DNA of 35,292 nt from CAG-791 sp002392385 (GCA_946616295.1 CAMOIU010000031.1:1-35292), one strand, 5' to 3'. Positions 7,126 to 15,455 are shown, counted from the first letter of the stretch. Notes: a model not told the origin generated them from the letters alone. Numbers and translations: made by a program.

Positions 7126-8784
7126 TCAGACGTGGAAGCAGCCTCCGCCGATGAACTCTCTGCAGATGGAGTTGACCGGCACGGAGTCAGGATTCAGTCC
7201 GACGAAATAGGACAGGAATTTGAGGAGCCTCTTGGCCTCGTAGTGGGCCGGGTCATTTTTAGGCACATTGAAGAGCAGGGGCTCCGCGATCTGTTTGATC
7301 ACCGCCAGCTCATAGATCAGGGCCGAGTTGAACACGGCGTCCGCGTCCTCCTGGAAGGGGAATATGAACTTGCCCTCTCCGTCTCTGACCTTGCGCCAGC
7401 CGTTGATGGTCATTCTGGCGTCATAGTTCCTGCTGCGGGCGTCCCGCACCATACGCCGCAGGAGCCGGGCGTCCGTGGAGGGGATGCGGTTATGCTCGTC
7501 GATGTTCAGGCTGGTCATGGCGCTGACATAGACCTTGAACTTGTTCTCCTTGGGCAGGGCGTAGGTGGCCTTGGGATTCAGGCCGTGGATGCCCTCGATG
7601 ATGAGGATATCGCTGTCCTCAAGCCGCAGGGTGCGGCCGTTGTAGACGCGCTTGCCCAGTTTGAAGTCGAAGCTGGGCATCTCCACTTCCTGGCCCTCCA
7701 AAAGGTCCAGCATATCTTCGTTGAAGAGCTCCAGATCCAGGGCCTCGAGAACGTCGAAATTGTAATTGCCGTCCATATCGATGGGCGTTTTCTCCCGGTT
7801 GACGAAATAGTCGTCCATCCCGATGATGTGGGTGTGCAGGCCGAAGGACCGCAGCTGGACGCTCAGCCGGTTGGCAAAACTGGTCTTGCCCGAAGAGCTG
7901 GGGCCTGCCACCATGACGAACTTGACCTCTTCCCTGTCATAGATCTCCCTGGCGATCTCGGCGATCCTCCGCTCCTGCAGGGCCTCCTGCACCAGGATCA
8001 TCTCGCTGCTGCGGCCGTCGCAGATCATCTCGTTGAGGTCACCCACCGTGCTGATATTGACCAGCTCGCCCCAGCGGGTGGACAGCATGAGCTGATCGAA
8101 GAGGCTCTTCTGGTCCTCGAAGTCGTGCAGATGGAAAGGATCGTCCCGGGTGGGCAGGATCAGGAGCAGGCCGCCCCGGTAGGGCTGCACGTCGAAGAGA
8201 TTCACATAGGAGGTGGAAGGCAGCATATAGCCGTAGAAATAGTCATAGAAGCCCTCCAGGCTGTAGACATTGACCGTGGAGCTCATCCGGTAGTGGAAGA
8301 GACGGACCTTGTCATCCATGTTCTGGCGGCGGAAGAGCTCCACCGCGTCCTCCAGGGGATAGGTCTTCTTGGTGATGGCCAGACCGGCGGCAGCCATCCG
8401 CTGCATCTCCGCCTTCACCAGGGGGGCCAGCTCCTCGACGGAGGCGCCGCATCCCCGCACCGTGCAGTAATAGGCGTTGCCCAGAGTGAACTCGATCTTG
8501 ACGTGGGTGGTCTTTCCTTCCTCTCCCAGCACGTTGCGCACGGCCTTGACCAGCATCATGTGCGCGGTGCGGACATAGGCCCTGTGACCCTTTTCGTCAG
8601 AAGTGGTGACAAAGCTGATGGCACCGTCCTTCTCCAGACGCTTGCCCAGCTCGCGCAGCCTGCCGTTGAAATAGATGAGAGCGATGGCGTTGTTGTTCTG
8701 CGGCTGGAACTCCTTGACGATGGTCTCAAAGGTAGTTCCTCGATCGTACTGACGCTGCTTTCCTCCGACTCTGACAGTTGGCAT
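7126..8784 (-). CDS. Nucleoside kinase (uridine kinase family) with TGS/SAD-like N-terminus
   Basis: 552 aa. The N-terminal ~70 residues form a TGS-like domain, followed by a threonyl-tRNA synthetase-like second additional domain (HMMLVKAVRNVLGEE, with HH-type signature lost). From about residue 290 comes a uridine kinase/phosphoribulokinase domain: VAGPSSSGKTSFANRL is the P-loop, GMDDYFVNREKTP and NYNFDVLEALD are substrate-site motifs, and IIEGIHGLN is the Walker B region. The likely reaction is ATP-dependent phosphorylation of uridine or another nucleoside in the cytoplasm. This fused architecture is common in Clostridia. ATG follows AGGAGGAAGATC. It is 16 bp after nif3 and probably ends the dgt-dnaG-rpoD operon. 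Confidence 0.88.
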   Translation of the reverse strand: MPTVRVGGKQRQYDRGTTFETIVKEFQPQNNNAIALIYFNGRLRELGKRLEKDGAISFVTTSDEKGHRAYVRTAHMMLVKAVRNVLGEEGKTTHVKIEFTLGNAYYCTVRGCGASVEELAPLVKAEMQRMAAAGLAITKKTYPLEDAVELFRRQNMDDKVRLFHYRMSSTVNVYSLEGFYDYFYGYMLPSTSYVNLFDVQPYRGGLLLILPTRDDPFHLHDFEDQKSLFDQLMLSTRWGELVNISTVGDLNEMICDGRSSEMILVQEALQERRIAEIAREIYDREEVKFVMVAGPSSSGKTSFANRLSVQLRSFGLHTHIIGMDDYFVNREKTPIDMDGNYNFDVLEALDLELFNEDMLDLLEGQEVEMPSFDFKLGKRVYNGRTLRLEDSDILIIEGIHGLNPKATYALPKENKFKVYVSAMTSLNIDEHNRIPSTDARLLRRMVRDARSRNYDARMTINGWRKVRDGEGKFIFPFQEDADAVFNSALIYELAVIKQIAEPLLFNVPKNDPAHYEAKRLLKFLSYFVGLNPDSVPVNSICREFIGGGCFHV

Positions 8785-8800
8785 GATCTTCCTCCTCTCC

Positions 8801-9604
8801 TCAGATCAGCGTGAACGGTTCCTTCTCCTCTGCCTTCAGTATATCAAGACCGGGGAATTCTCCGGCCATATATTTCTCCATATAGGGGACGAAGAGCTTC
8901 TCGATGCCGTAATGGGTGGCGTCGATCACCGCGATCCCCTTCTCCACGGCATCCAGGCCCGCGTGGTGGTTGATGTCTCCGGTCACGATGACATCGGCGC
9001 CGGCCGCCACGGCCAGATCGATCTCCCCTCTTCCGGCACCCGGAAGGAGGGCACAGGTCACCACCGGCTGGGACAGGTCCCCGTAGACCATGACCTGCGG
9101 GATATGAAAGACCTCCCTGACCAGCTCCGCGCAGTCCCGCAGCGACATGTGCTCGAGAAAAGAGCCCACCCTGCCGATGCCTTCCCTGGCACGGCCCTCG
9201 CTGCAGCTGCCTTCTTCCTGGCCGCCGCAGGGGATGAGGGGCACCCGGTCCCGCAGTTTCAGAAGATCCGCGGCCTCATCGGCCATCCCGATGATGTCGA
9301 AATTGGTGTGCATGGCATAGCAGGCGATGCCGTTCTCCGCCATCTGCAGGATCCGGCGGCCCACATAATCGTCGCTCGTGACATGCTTCACGCCGGAGAA
9401 CAGGAGGGGGTGATGGGTGATGAGAAGATCCGCACCCTCTTCGATGGCCTGCTCGATCACGCTGCCTGTGGGATCCAGGGCCAGCATGACCGCGTGGATC
9501 TCCCGCGCGCGGTCGCCGCACTGCAGACCGCTGTTGTCCCAGGAAAGCGCATAGGACAGCGGGCAGTACTCCTCCAGTTCTCTGAGAAGATCCCCAAGTC
9601 GCAT
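8801..9604 (-). CDS. Nif3-like dinuclear metal centre protein
   Basis: 267 aa, the short form of the family without the central inserted domain. Motifs include LSWDNSGLQCGD, LLITHHPLLF (two metal-binding His), YAMHTNFD and the C-terminal VTGDINHHAGLDA and IDATHYGIE, which complete the two-metal site. Family members form hexameric rings; the reaction is uncertain, though some databases label them GTP cyclohydrolase I type 2-like. ATG has AGGAGGG 8 bases upstream. It lies 40 bp downstream of trmK, the same neighbour as in Bacillus (yqfN-yqfO), so the context supports the call without revealing the substrate. Confidence 0.92.
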   Translation of the reverse strand: MRLGDLLRELEEYCPLSYALSWDNSGLQCGDRAREIHAVMLALDPTGSVIEQAIEEGADLLITHHPLLFSGVKHVTSDDYVGRRILQMAENGIACYAMHTNFDIIGMADEAADLLKLRDRVPLIPCGGQEEGSCSEGRAREGIGRVGSFLEHMSLRDCAELVREVFHIPQVMVYGDLSQPVVTCALLPGAGRGEIDLAVAAGADVIVTGDINHHAGLDAVEKGIAVIDATHYGIEKLFVPYMEKYMAGEFPGLDILKAEEKEPFTLI

Positions 9605-9644
9605 GACATATCCCTCCTTATCCTCTGCCTGTTATGTCCGTCTG

Positions 9645-10499
9645 TCATTCATAGATAGACAGGGCTGCCTCCACGCAGGCCAGCTCGCGCCGGAGACGGA
9701 CAGCCTGGTCCCTTACGGCCGCGTCTCTTCCCTTTTCCAGAAGCTGGGCCAGAATGGTCTTCAGTGTGGACCGGCGTTTCATGAGAAAAGCCTTCAGCAC
9801 AGGATCCCGGCGCTCCAGAAGGACCGGGCCGAAACGCAGGGCACATTCTCCCCGGATATCCTCCTCTATGTAGGACGGCCACAGAGGCTCCTGCGGTTCC
9901 TTCTCCGCTGTTCCTGCCGATTCCGCCGTTCCCGACGAGGCCGTCTTATCTGCCGATTCCAGAGTTCCCGTTGATTCAACCTCTCCCGCCGGCACAGCCC
10001 GCAGGGCCTGGTAGAACTTGCCGTCCTGCAGGGCCATGGCCTCGTCTTCAATGACCATGGAAAGTTCCCGCAGGGCATCCCGCACCTGCTCCGGATCTGA
10101 CTGGGGCTGCAGCACGAGGGCGGAGAAGCTCCTGGTCTTGTCCGGTTCCCGCAGGAGGATCTTCCTTATGAGCCAGCCGCCCATGCCGGCGATGACCAGG
10201 ACCTGGGCCTCCCCCGACCGGAAAGCGTCCAGCCCGTCGGACAGGCGCAGCTCGATCCGGTCCTTTTCATCCTCCGTGGCATAGAGGGCCAGGTTGTCCC
10301 CGGCCTTCTTCAGAGGCCCAGGTATGACGTCCATGGCCAGGGCGCTGTGGATCCTCCCGGTCTTGAGCAGCCAGAGGGGGATATGGGCGTGGTCGCAGCC
10401 CACGTCGCAGAGCCGGTCCGCGGCGGGCACCAGGTCCGCGATCATCTGCAGGCGGGGGGCCAGAAGGACCTGCCTGCCCGCGTTCGTCTCACTTTTCAT
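9645..10499 (-). CDS. trmK: tRNA (adenine(22)-N1)-methyltransferase
   Basis: About 284 aa. A class I SAM-dependent methyltransferase that methylates A22 in the D-loop of tRNA. The SAM site CDVGCDHAHIPL sits at residues 31-42, followed by AMDVIPGPLKKA and the family hallmark VIAGMGGWLI; LVLQPQSDPEQVR is the usual post-motif region. A low-complexity insert rich in Ser, Thr, Ala, Gly and Glu occupies about residues 168-200, where homologs are shorter. The C-terminal coiled helix is typical. The chosen ATG (10499) overlaps the rpoD stop by one base (TGATG); a TTG one codon earlier is possible but less likely. Translationally coupled to rpoD. Confidence 0.92.
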   Translation of the reverse strand: MKSETNAGRQVLLAPRLQMIADLVPAADRLCDVGCDHAHIPLWLLKTGRIHSALAMDVIPGPLKKAGDNLALYATEDEKDRIELRLSDGLDAFRSGEAQVLVIAGMGGWLIRKILLREPDKTRSFSALVLQPQSDPEQVRDALRELSMVIEDEAMALQDGKFYQALRAVPAGEVESTGTLESADKTASSGTAESAGTAEKEPQEPLWPSYIEEDIRGECALRFGPVLLERRDPVLKAFLMKRRSTLKTILAQLLEKGRDAAVRDQAVRLRRELACVEAALSIYE

Positions 10500-11641
10500 C
10501 AATCCAGATAATCCTTGAGTTTGCGGCTGCGGGAAGGATGGCGGAGCTTGCGCAGGGCCTTGGCCTCGATCTGCCGGATCCTCTCACGCGTGACGTTGAA
10601 CTCCTTGCCCACCTCTTCCAGTGTGCGGGCCTTGCCGTCGTCCAGGCCGAAACGGAGACGCAGGACCTTCTGCTCTCTTTCCGTCAGGGTCCCCAGGACC
10701 TCCTGCAGCTGTTCTTTGAGGAGTGTGAAGGCGGCCGCCTCGGCGGGCACAGGGACATTGTCGTCCTGGATGAAATCGCCCAGATGGCTGTCCTCCTCCT
10801 CGCCGATGGGGGTCTCCAGAGAGACCGGTTCCTGGGAGATCTTCATGATCTCACGCACTCTTTCCACCGGGATATCCATCTTCTCGGCGATCTCCTCGGC
10901 GGTAGGTTCACGCCCCAGCTCCTGCAGGAGCTGACGGCTCACGCGGACCAGCTTGTTGATGGTCTCCACCATATGCACGGGGATACGGATGGTACGGGCC
11001 TGGTCGGCGATAGCGCGGGTGATGGCCTGACGGATCCACCAGGTGGCGTAGGTGGAGAACTTGAAGCCCTTACGGTAATCAAACTTCTCGACCGCCTTGA
11101 TCAGACCCAGGTTGCCCTCCTGGATCAGGTCCAGGAAGAGCATGCCTCTGCCCACATAGCGCTTGGCGATGCTGACGACCAGACGCAGGTTGGCTTCCGC
11201 CAGACGCTTCTTGGCGTCCTCGTCGCCGTTCTCCATCCTTTTGGCCAGCTCGATCTCTTCATCCGCCGTGAGGAGCGGGACCTTGCCGATCTCCTTGAGA
11301 TACATGCGGACAGGATCCTCGATGTTGACGCTGTCCGGAACAGACAGATCCAGCAGATCGATCTCCGCCTCTTCGTTCTCCTCCTCGATGGCCTCCAGGC
11401 TCTCATCGGGAATATCGATATCGTCCTCCACGTTTTCCGTGACGCGGAGAACATCGATATTGTTCTGCTCCAGATGCGCCATAATGCCGTCGAACTGTTC
11501 AGCGTCAAGCTTGAGGTCGCGGAAAGCGTTCTCGATCTCGGTATACTCAAGAACGCCCTTATTCTCTCTTCCCTTGCGGATCAGTTCTTCCAGCTGTCTT
11601 AAAAACAGTTCCTTCTGCTTGTCGTCCAGATCTCTCTGCAT
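10499..11641 (-). CDS. rpoD: Housekeeping RNA polymerase sigma factor (sigma-70/SigA)
   Basis: 380 aa, close to the usual Firmicute SigA length. Region 1.1 (EYTEIENAFRDLKL), the acidic linker, region 1.2 (SVNIEDPVRMYLKEIGKVPLL), region 2 (LRLVVSIAKRYVGRGMLFLD, KFSTYATWWIRQAI) and region 4 with the -35 helix-turn-helix (LEEVGKEFNVTRERIRQIEA) and the ending SRKLKDYLD are all present. It recognises the TTGACA/TATAAT promoters seen at several places in this window. It lies 14 bp downstream of dnaG, as in the conserved dnaG-rpoD macromolecular synthesis operon. An AGGAG site lies rather far (about 12 bases) from the ATG. Confidence 0.97.
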   Translation of the reverse strand: MQRDLDDKQKELFLRQLEELIRKGRENKGVLEYTEIENAFRDLKLDAEQFDGIMAHLEQNNIDVLRVTENVEDDIDIPDESLEAIEEENEEAEIDLLDLSVPDSVNIEDPVRMYLKEIGKVPLLTADEEIELAKRMENGDEDAKKRLAEANLRLVVSIAKRYVGRGMLFLDLIQEGNLGLIKAVEKFDYRKGFKFSTYATWWIRQAITRAIADQARTIRIPVHMVETINKLVRVSRQLLQELGREPTAEEIAEKMDIPVERVREIMKISQEPVSLETPIGEEEDSHLGDFIQDDNVPVPAEAAAFTLLKEQLQEVLGTLTEREQKVLRLRFGLDDGKARTLEEVGKEFNVTRERIRQIEAKALRKLRHPSRSRKLKDYLD

Positions 11642-11655
11642 TGCTCTTGTATCTC

Positions 11656-13512
11656 CTATCCGTTTCTTCTGTTGCCTGCCTGTCTTTTCAGTTCATCCAG
11701 CCGCTTCTTCTGGGCCGTGAGCGCCAGCAGCGACCCCTTCCCCTCGGTCAGGGCCGTCCGGTTTCTCTCCACGGACGCGTTCAGTATGGCTGTCATGATC
11801 TCATACATGGCTTTCTCTCTCTCCCTTTCCTCCAGGGAGCCCTCCAGATGTCGGCTGAACATGGCCGCGGCCTCCTCCTGCTCGCTCTCCTCGGTGAAAG
11901 AGGCGATCACCTCGGCGGCAGCCTGTTCGCCGGCGCCGCGCCGCAGCTTGTCCCAGAGGCGCTGTGCGCATGTCCTGGGAATGCCTTCACTGAAATCATC
12001 TGTCTCTATATATTTCTCTGCCGCCCCAAGGAGCGCCGGATTGTCCGAAAGCGCCGTGAGCAGGAGCTGCTCGTTGCGGAGCAGGGCAGCCGACCTCCTG
12101 GAGGCGGCGGTCCCTCTGCCGCTTCCCGCGGGGGCCGGGCCCTCCCGGGGCACACGGGCAGGTCCTTCCCGCTGCCAGCCTGCGCTGTCCTCTCTGCCGG
12201 TCCTTTCGGCGGCGGAGGGCCTTGTGACCCGTCCGTAGCGCCCCACAGAGGCCCTGAGAGCCTCATAGGGGATGTGATAGCGGTCCGCCGTGGCCCGCAG
12301 GTAATTCTCTCTCTCGATCTCATCCCCGAAGCCGGTAAGCCTCCGGGCCGCCTCCTGCTCAAAGGCCGTCTTGGCGGCGGGATCGCTCATATCATACTTC
12401 TGTCTCTCGATATCCAGAGCGAAGAAGAAGCTGTTGACCGCCTCCCGGATCCTCTCCTCGAAGGCCTCCGCGCCGAATTTCCGTATGAACTCGTCGGGAT
12501 CCTTGCAGGGCTGCATCTGTATGACCCTGGCCTTCATGCCGGCCTCGTCCAGCACCCGTATGTTCCTCAGGGCCGCCTGGGTGCCCGCCCCGTCGCTGTC
12601 ATAGGCCAGCAGTATGTCGGAGGCGTAGCGTCTGAGCAGCACCGCCTGTTCGGATGTAAAGGCCGTTCCCAGGGAAGCCACCGCCTCGGAGAAGCCCGCC
12701 TGGTGCATGGCGATCACGTCCATGTAGCCTTCACAGAGAATGAAGCGGTTCTTCCTGCTGCGCCTGGCCAGGTGCAGGCCGTAGAGGTTCTTTCTCTTGT
12801 TGAAAATATCCGTCTCCGGCGAATTCAGATATTTGGGCTTGCCGTCGCCCATGACGCGCCCGCCGAATCCGATCACCTTCCGGTTCACGTCCTGAATGGG
12901 ATACATGACCCGGTTCCAGAACTTGTCGTGCAGGCCTCTTTTCTCATCATGGGCCGCCACGCCGGCTTCCAGGATCTCCTCGTCGGAGAATCCCTTGTCC
13001 CGCAGATGCCCCACCAGGTCATTGCTGCTGCCGTCCGCGTATCCCAGGCCGAACTCCTTGATGATCTCCGGCGTCAGGCCCCGGTCCGTCAGATATTTCA
13101 GGCCCCGCCGTCCCCTGGGCGACCGCAGGAGCCGGTAGTAGTAGACGGCCGTCTCCTTGTTGATCTCATAGAGCCGGCTCCTCTTGTCCTGCCGTGCCTT
13201 CTGCTCCTCGTCGTAGGAGGGCTCCGGCAGTTTCATACCGGCTCTCTCCGCCAGCCTCTGCAGGGCCTCCTGAAAGCTGCAGTTCTCATACTTCATGAGA
13301 AAAGTCGCCGCATTCCCGCCCGCGTGACAGCCGAAGCAGTAGAAGATCTGTTTTCTCTCGGATACGGAGAAGGAAGCGGTCTTCTCGCTGTGAAAAGGAC
13401 ACAGCCCGAAGTGATTGGCGCCTTTCTTGGTGAGGTGCACATAGGTCCCCACCACGTCCACGATATTATTGCTGCGGAGGACTTCCTCCACGATATCGTC
13501 AGAATAATACAT
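11656..13512 (-). CDS. dnaG: DNA primase
   Basis: 618 aa. Makes RNA primers for DNA replication. The N-terminal zinc finger is complete: C38, H41, C59 and C62 within LCPFHSEK and FYCFGC. The RNA polymerase core holds EGYMDVIAMHQAGF and the TOPRIM motifs (SLGTAFT, LAYDSDGAGTQAA). A Pro/Gly/Arg-rich linker (about residues 425-475) precedes the helicase-binding C-terminal domain. Start chosen at ATG 13512, giving MYYSDDIVEEV as in relatives; a TTG eight codons earlier would fall in the hairpin just upstream. AGGAG is only 3 bases from the ATG. Lies between dgt and rpoD. Confidence 0.95.
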   Translation of the reverse strand: MYYSDDIVEEVLRSNNIVDVVGTYVHLTKKGANHFGLCPFHSEKTASFSVSERKQIFYCFGCHAGGNAATFLMKYENCSFQEALQRLAERAGMKLPEPSYDEEQKARQDKRSRLYEINKETAVYYYRLLRSPRGRRGLKYLTDRGLTPEIIKEFGLGYADGSSNDLVGHLRDKGFSDEEILEAGVAAHDEKRGLHDKFWNRVMYPIQDVNRKVIGFGGRVMGDGKPKYLNSPETDIFNKRKNLYGLHLARRSRKNRFILCEGYMDVIAMHQAGFSEAVASLGTAFTSEQAVLLRRYASDILLAYDSDGAGTQAALRNIRVLDEAGMKARVIQMQPCKDPDEFIRKFGAEAFEERIREAVNSFFFALDIERQKYDMSDPAAKTAFEQEAARRLTGFGDEIERENYLRATADRYHIPYEALRASVGRYGRVTRPSAAERTGREDSAGWQREGPARVPREGPAPAGSGRGTAASRRSAALLRNEQLLLTALSDNPALLGAAEKYIETDDFSEGIPRTCAQRLWDKLRRGAGEQAAAEVIASFTEESEQEEAAAMFSRHLEGSLEEREREKAMYEIMTAILNASVERNRTALTEGKGSLLALTAQKKRLDELKRQAGNRRNG

Positions 13513-13524
13513 ACTCTCCTGTCT

Positions 13525-13544
13525 GCGGCGGATCAAACCGCCGC
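13525..13544 (-). other. Hairpin just upstream of dnaG ribosome site
   Basis: GCGGCGG, 6-base loop, CCGCCGC: a perfect 7-pair stem ending 12 bases before the dnaG ATG, with no T-run. It could modulate translation or mRNA cleavage between dgt and dnaG. Confidence 0.6.
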
Positions 13545-13576
13545 CTCAGCGTCCGCCTTCCCGACGACTGCCGCAG

Positions 13577-14584
13577 TCAGAGCACCGTCCAGGAATCCGG
13601 CACGAATAGTTCCTCATATCGCGCTATGGCATACCGGTCGGACATGCTGCTGATATGATCGCAGACCACCTGCTCCGGCTTCTCGCCGCGCTCCGCCAGC
13701 TCCTTGAGATGGTCCGGCAGTGAATCCATGTGTGTCATGTAATAGTCATACAGAGAAGCCACAAGCGCCTCTGCCTTCTTCTCCTGACTCTTGGCCTCGG
13801 AATTGGTGTAGACCCGCTCGAACATGAACCTGCGCAGGGCCTTGAGCCCCTCCGCGATCTCAGGCGACATGCGGATCTCACCGGTCCCCCGGCTGTTTGT
13901 GATGATGTCGTGGATGAAACGGTCCAGCCGCTTGCCGTTGGTATCGCCGACCACGGTGCGGATCTCATCGGGTACATCCTCCTCCCGCAGGATCCCCGCC
14001 CGCATGGCGTCATCCATATCATGATGACAGTAGGCGATCTTGTCCGACAGACGCACGATCTGCCCCTCCAGGGTGGAGGGCATCAGACTGGTCTGGTGTT
14101 TCAGGATGCCGTCCCGCACCTCCCAGGTCAGGTTCAGGCCCGCCCCGTTCTTCTCCAGGATGTCCACCGTTCTGAGACTCTGCTCATTATGACGGAAGCC
14201 CCCCGGACACAGCCGGTTGAGCGCCCGCTCGCCCGCGTGACCGAAAGGCGTATGCCCCAGGTCATGTCCCAGTGCAATAGCTTCTGTCAGATCCTCATTG
14301 AGCCGCAGCGCCCTGGCTATGGTCCTGGCATTTTGCGAGACCTCCAGCGTGTGGGTCAGACGGGTCCTGTAATGATCCCCGTCCGGCGCCAGAAAGACCT
14401 GCGTCTTGTCCTTCAGCCTCCTGAAAGACTTGCTGTGCAGGATCCTGTCGCGGTCCCTCTGAAAGACAGGACGGATATCACAGGGAGTCTCTTCCCGGCC
14501 CCTCCCTCTGGATGTGGCCGAGAGTGCTGCCCAGGGAGCCAGTGTCTCCCGCTCCCGTTCTTCCATTTCCTCTCTGATCGTCAA
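13577..14584 (-). CDS. dgt: dGTPase-like deoxynucleoside triphosphate triphosphohydrolase
   Basis: 335 aa, the short Firmicute form. An HD-domain hydrolase that removes triphosphate from dNTPs (dGTP in characterised members). The metal site is seen in YRTRLTHTLEVSQ (first His) and AIALGHDLGHTPFGH (the HD pair and more His), with the fourth ligand in LSDKIAYCHHDMDDA. FQRDRDRILHSKSFRRLKDKTQ is the usual N-terminal motif. The start is a TTG at 14584 with a strong AAGGAGG site 10 bases upstream, giving MTIREEMEERE as in relatives. It lies 64 bp before dnaG, probably heading the replication/transcription operon. The true nucleotide preference cannot be read from sequence. Confidence 0.93.
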   Translation of the reverse strand: MTIREEMEERERETLAPWAALSATSRGRGREETPCDIRPVFQRDRDRILHSKSFRRLKDKTQVFLAPDGDHYRTRLTHTLEVSQNARTIARALRLNEDLTEAIALGHDLGHTPFGHAGERALNRLCPGGFRHNEQSLRTVDILEKNGAGLNLTWEVRDGILKHQTSLMPSTLEGQIVRLSDKIAYCHHDMDDAMRAGILREEDVPDEIRTVVGDTNGKRLDRFIHDIITNSRGTGEIRMSPEIAEGLKALRRFMFERVYTNSEAKSQEKKAEALVASLYDYYMTHMDSLPDHLKELAERGEKPEQVVCDHISSMSDRYAIARYEELFVPDSWTVL

Positions 14585-14737
14585 GGTTGAAACGCCTCCT
14601 TCGTGACAATCTCATACCTTCCCTATATTTTTTATTTGCCGCTTTTCTTCGAAATCCTTTTAAAATTATGAAATAATATAGAAAAAATTGTACAAAACAC
14701 AATTCCACCATTTTCGTGCCGGAAAAATGCATATACG

Positions 14738-14768
14738 AAAAAAAAGAAGCCTTCTTCAAGGCTTCTTA
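14738..14768 (-). terminator. Terminator of tRNA-Leu pair
   Basis: On the minus strand AGAAGCCTT, loop GAAG, AAGGCTTCT followed by seven T, 15 bases after the tRNA-Leu(AAG) gene. Confidence 0.9.
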
Positions 14769-14782
14769 TCTTTCGTAAGAAA

Positions 14783-14866
14783 TGCGGAAGATGGGACTTG
14801 AACCCACACGACATTACTGCCACAAGAACCTTAATCTTGCTCGTCTGCCAGTTCCGACACTTCCGC
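14783..14866 (-). tRNA. tRNA-Leu (anticodon AAG)
   Basis: 84 bases with the long variable arm of leucine tRNAs. Acceptor stem GCGGAAG / CTTCCGC, discriminator A, T-loop GTTCAAGTC. The anticodon stem CAAGA / TCTTG encloses the loop TTAAGGT, so the anticodon at 34-36 is AAG, aligned exactly as in tRNA-Leu(CAG) next to it (TTCAGGT). A34 is rare in bacteria outside tRNA-Arg(ACG) and would need conversion to inosine to read CUU, CUC and CUA. No CCA is encoded. Confidence 0.88.
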
Positions 14867-14896
14867 AGCCGCTTCTGATCTGTGATCAAAAGCACA

Positions 14897-14979
14897 TGCA
14901 GGAGATGGGACTTGAACCCACACTATGTTGCCATAACAGGCACCTGAAGCCTGCGCGTCTGCCATTCCGCCACTCCTGC
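14897..14979 (-). tRNA. tRNA-Leu (anticodon CAG)
   Basis: 83 bases. Acceptor GCAGGAG / CTCCTGC, anticodon stem CAGGC / GCCTG around loop TTCAGGT, long variable arm and T-loop typical of leucine tRNA. It reads CUG. First gene of a two-tRNA transcript with tRNA-Leu(AAG), whose gene starts 30 bp downstream. No CCA is encoded. Confidence 0.94.
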
Positions 14980-14990
14980 GAACAAATGCA

Positions 14991-15019
14991 ATTCTATATG
15001 AATTCCCCGATAATGTCAA
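14991..15019 (-). promoter_or_regulatory. Promoter of the tRNA-Leu pair
   Basis: On the minus strand TTGACA, 17-base spacer, TAGAAT, ending 11 bases before tRNA-Leu(CAG). It lies back to back with the tRNA-Val promoter, 35 bp apart. Confidence 0.85.
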
Positions 15020-15054
15020 CAGGGTTTTTGAGGAAAAAATAAAAAAATATGCTG

Positions 15055-15083
15055 TTGATTTTTATCTTGCCCTATGCTATATT
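15055..15083 (+). promoter_or_regulatory. Promoter of the tRNA-Val pair
   Basis: TTGATT, 17-base spacer, TATATT, with the predicted start near 15090, about 10 bases before the first tRNA-Val. Confidence 0.8.
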
Positions 15084-15099
15084 AATATTCGTTCGACGC

Positions 15100-15173
15100 G
15101 GAACCGTAGCTCAGCCGGGATGAGCGTTCGCCTCACACGCGAGAGGTCATGGGTTCGAGCCCCATCGGTTCCA
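15100..15173 (+). tRNA. tRNA-Val (anticodon CAC)
   Basis: 74 bases. Acceptor GGAACCG / CGGTTCC, discriminator A, anticodon stem TTCGC / GCGAG around loop CTCACAC, giving CAC, which reads GUG. T-arm ATGGG-TTCGAGC-CCCAT. Outside the anticodon arm it is nearly identical to the next tRNA. No CCA is encoded. Confidence 0.93.
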
Positions 15174-15214
15174 TTCATGCTCCGCGGTCTACCGGCAGCG
15201 TGACAACTTCATAT

Positions 15215-15288
15215 GGAACCGTAGCTCAGCTGGGATGAGCGTCTGCTTGACGTGCAGAAGGTCATGGGTTCGAGCCCCGTCGGTTCCA
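15215..15288 (+). tRNA. tRNA-Val (anticodon GAC)
   Basis: 74 bases. Same acceptor stem and almost the same body as the upstream tRNA-Val, with anticodon stem TCTGC / GCAGA and loop TTGACGT, so GAC, reading GUC and GUU. The pair probably arose by tandem duplication and anticodon-arm change. Confidence 0.93.
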
Positions 15289-15294
15289 CTCTTC

Positions 15295-15334
15295 CAAAAA
15301 CAACTGTCGCAGAAATGCGACAGTTGTTTTTTGT
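15295..15334 (+). terminator. Terminator of the tRNA-Val pair
   Basis: AAACAACTGTCGCA, loop GAAA, TGCGACAGTTGTTT followed by TTTT: a 14-pair stem, 8 bases after the tRNA. Confidence 0.93.
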
Positions 15335-15365
15335 TTCTGCTCACATGAGGGGCTTCTCTCACAGG

Positions 15366-15455
15366 CTCACACCTCTCACAGGGGACAGTTCTCTGTGCGT
15401 CACGAGGGGGCGGTTTCTCACACAGGGGTCACACAGGGGGACGGTTCTCTGTGCG
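15366..15455 (+). repeat. REP-like palindromic motif, left cluster (plus orientation)
   Basis: Two good copies and one decayed copy of a short motif of the form CACAGGGGGACGGTTCTCTGTG: 15377-15397 (CACAGGGGACAGTTCTCTGTG), a decayed copy near 15402-15425, and 15432-15453. Each has CACAG / CTGTG ends that pair across a G-rich/TTCT centre. This type of GGGGACGGTTCT palindrome is scattered in many Clostridia genomes. No transposase of the REP-associated (Y1) class is present in the window. Confidence 0.8.

Noticed and set aside
6712..8814. 700-residue plus-strand frame opposite rnpB and the nucleoside kinase
   Set aside because: Antisense shadow in GC-rich DNA; composition is rich in His/Gln/Val/Gly and it crosses rnpB.
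11641..13653. 670-residue plus-strand frame opposite dnaG
   Set aside because: The minus frame is clearly DnaG; the plus frame has no recognisable domain.
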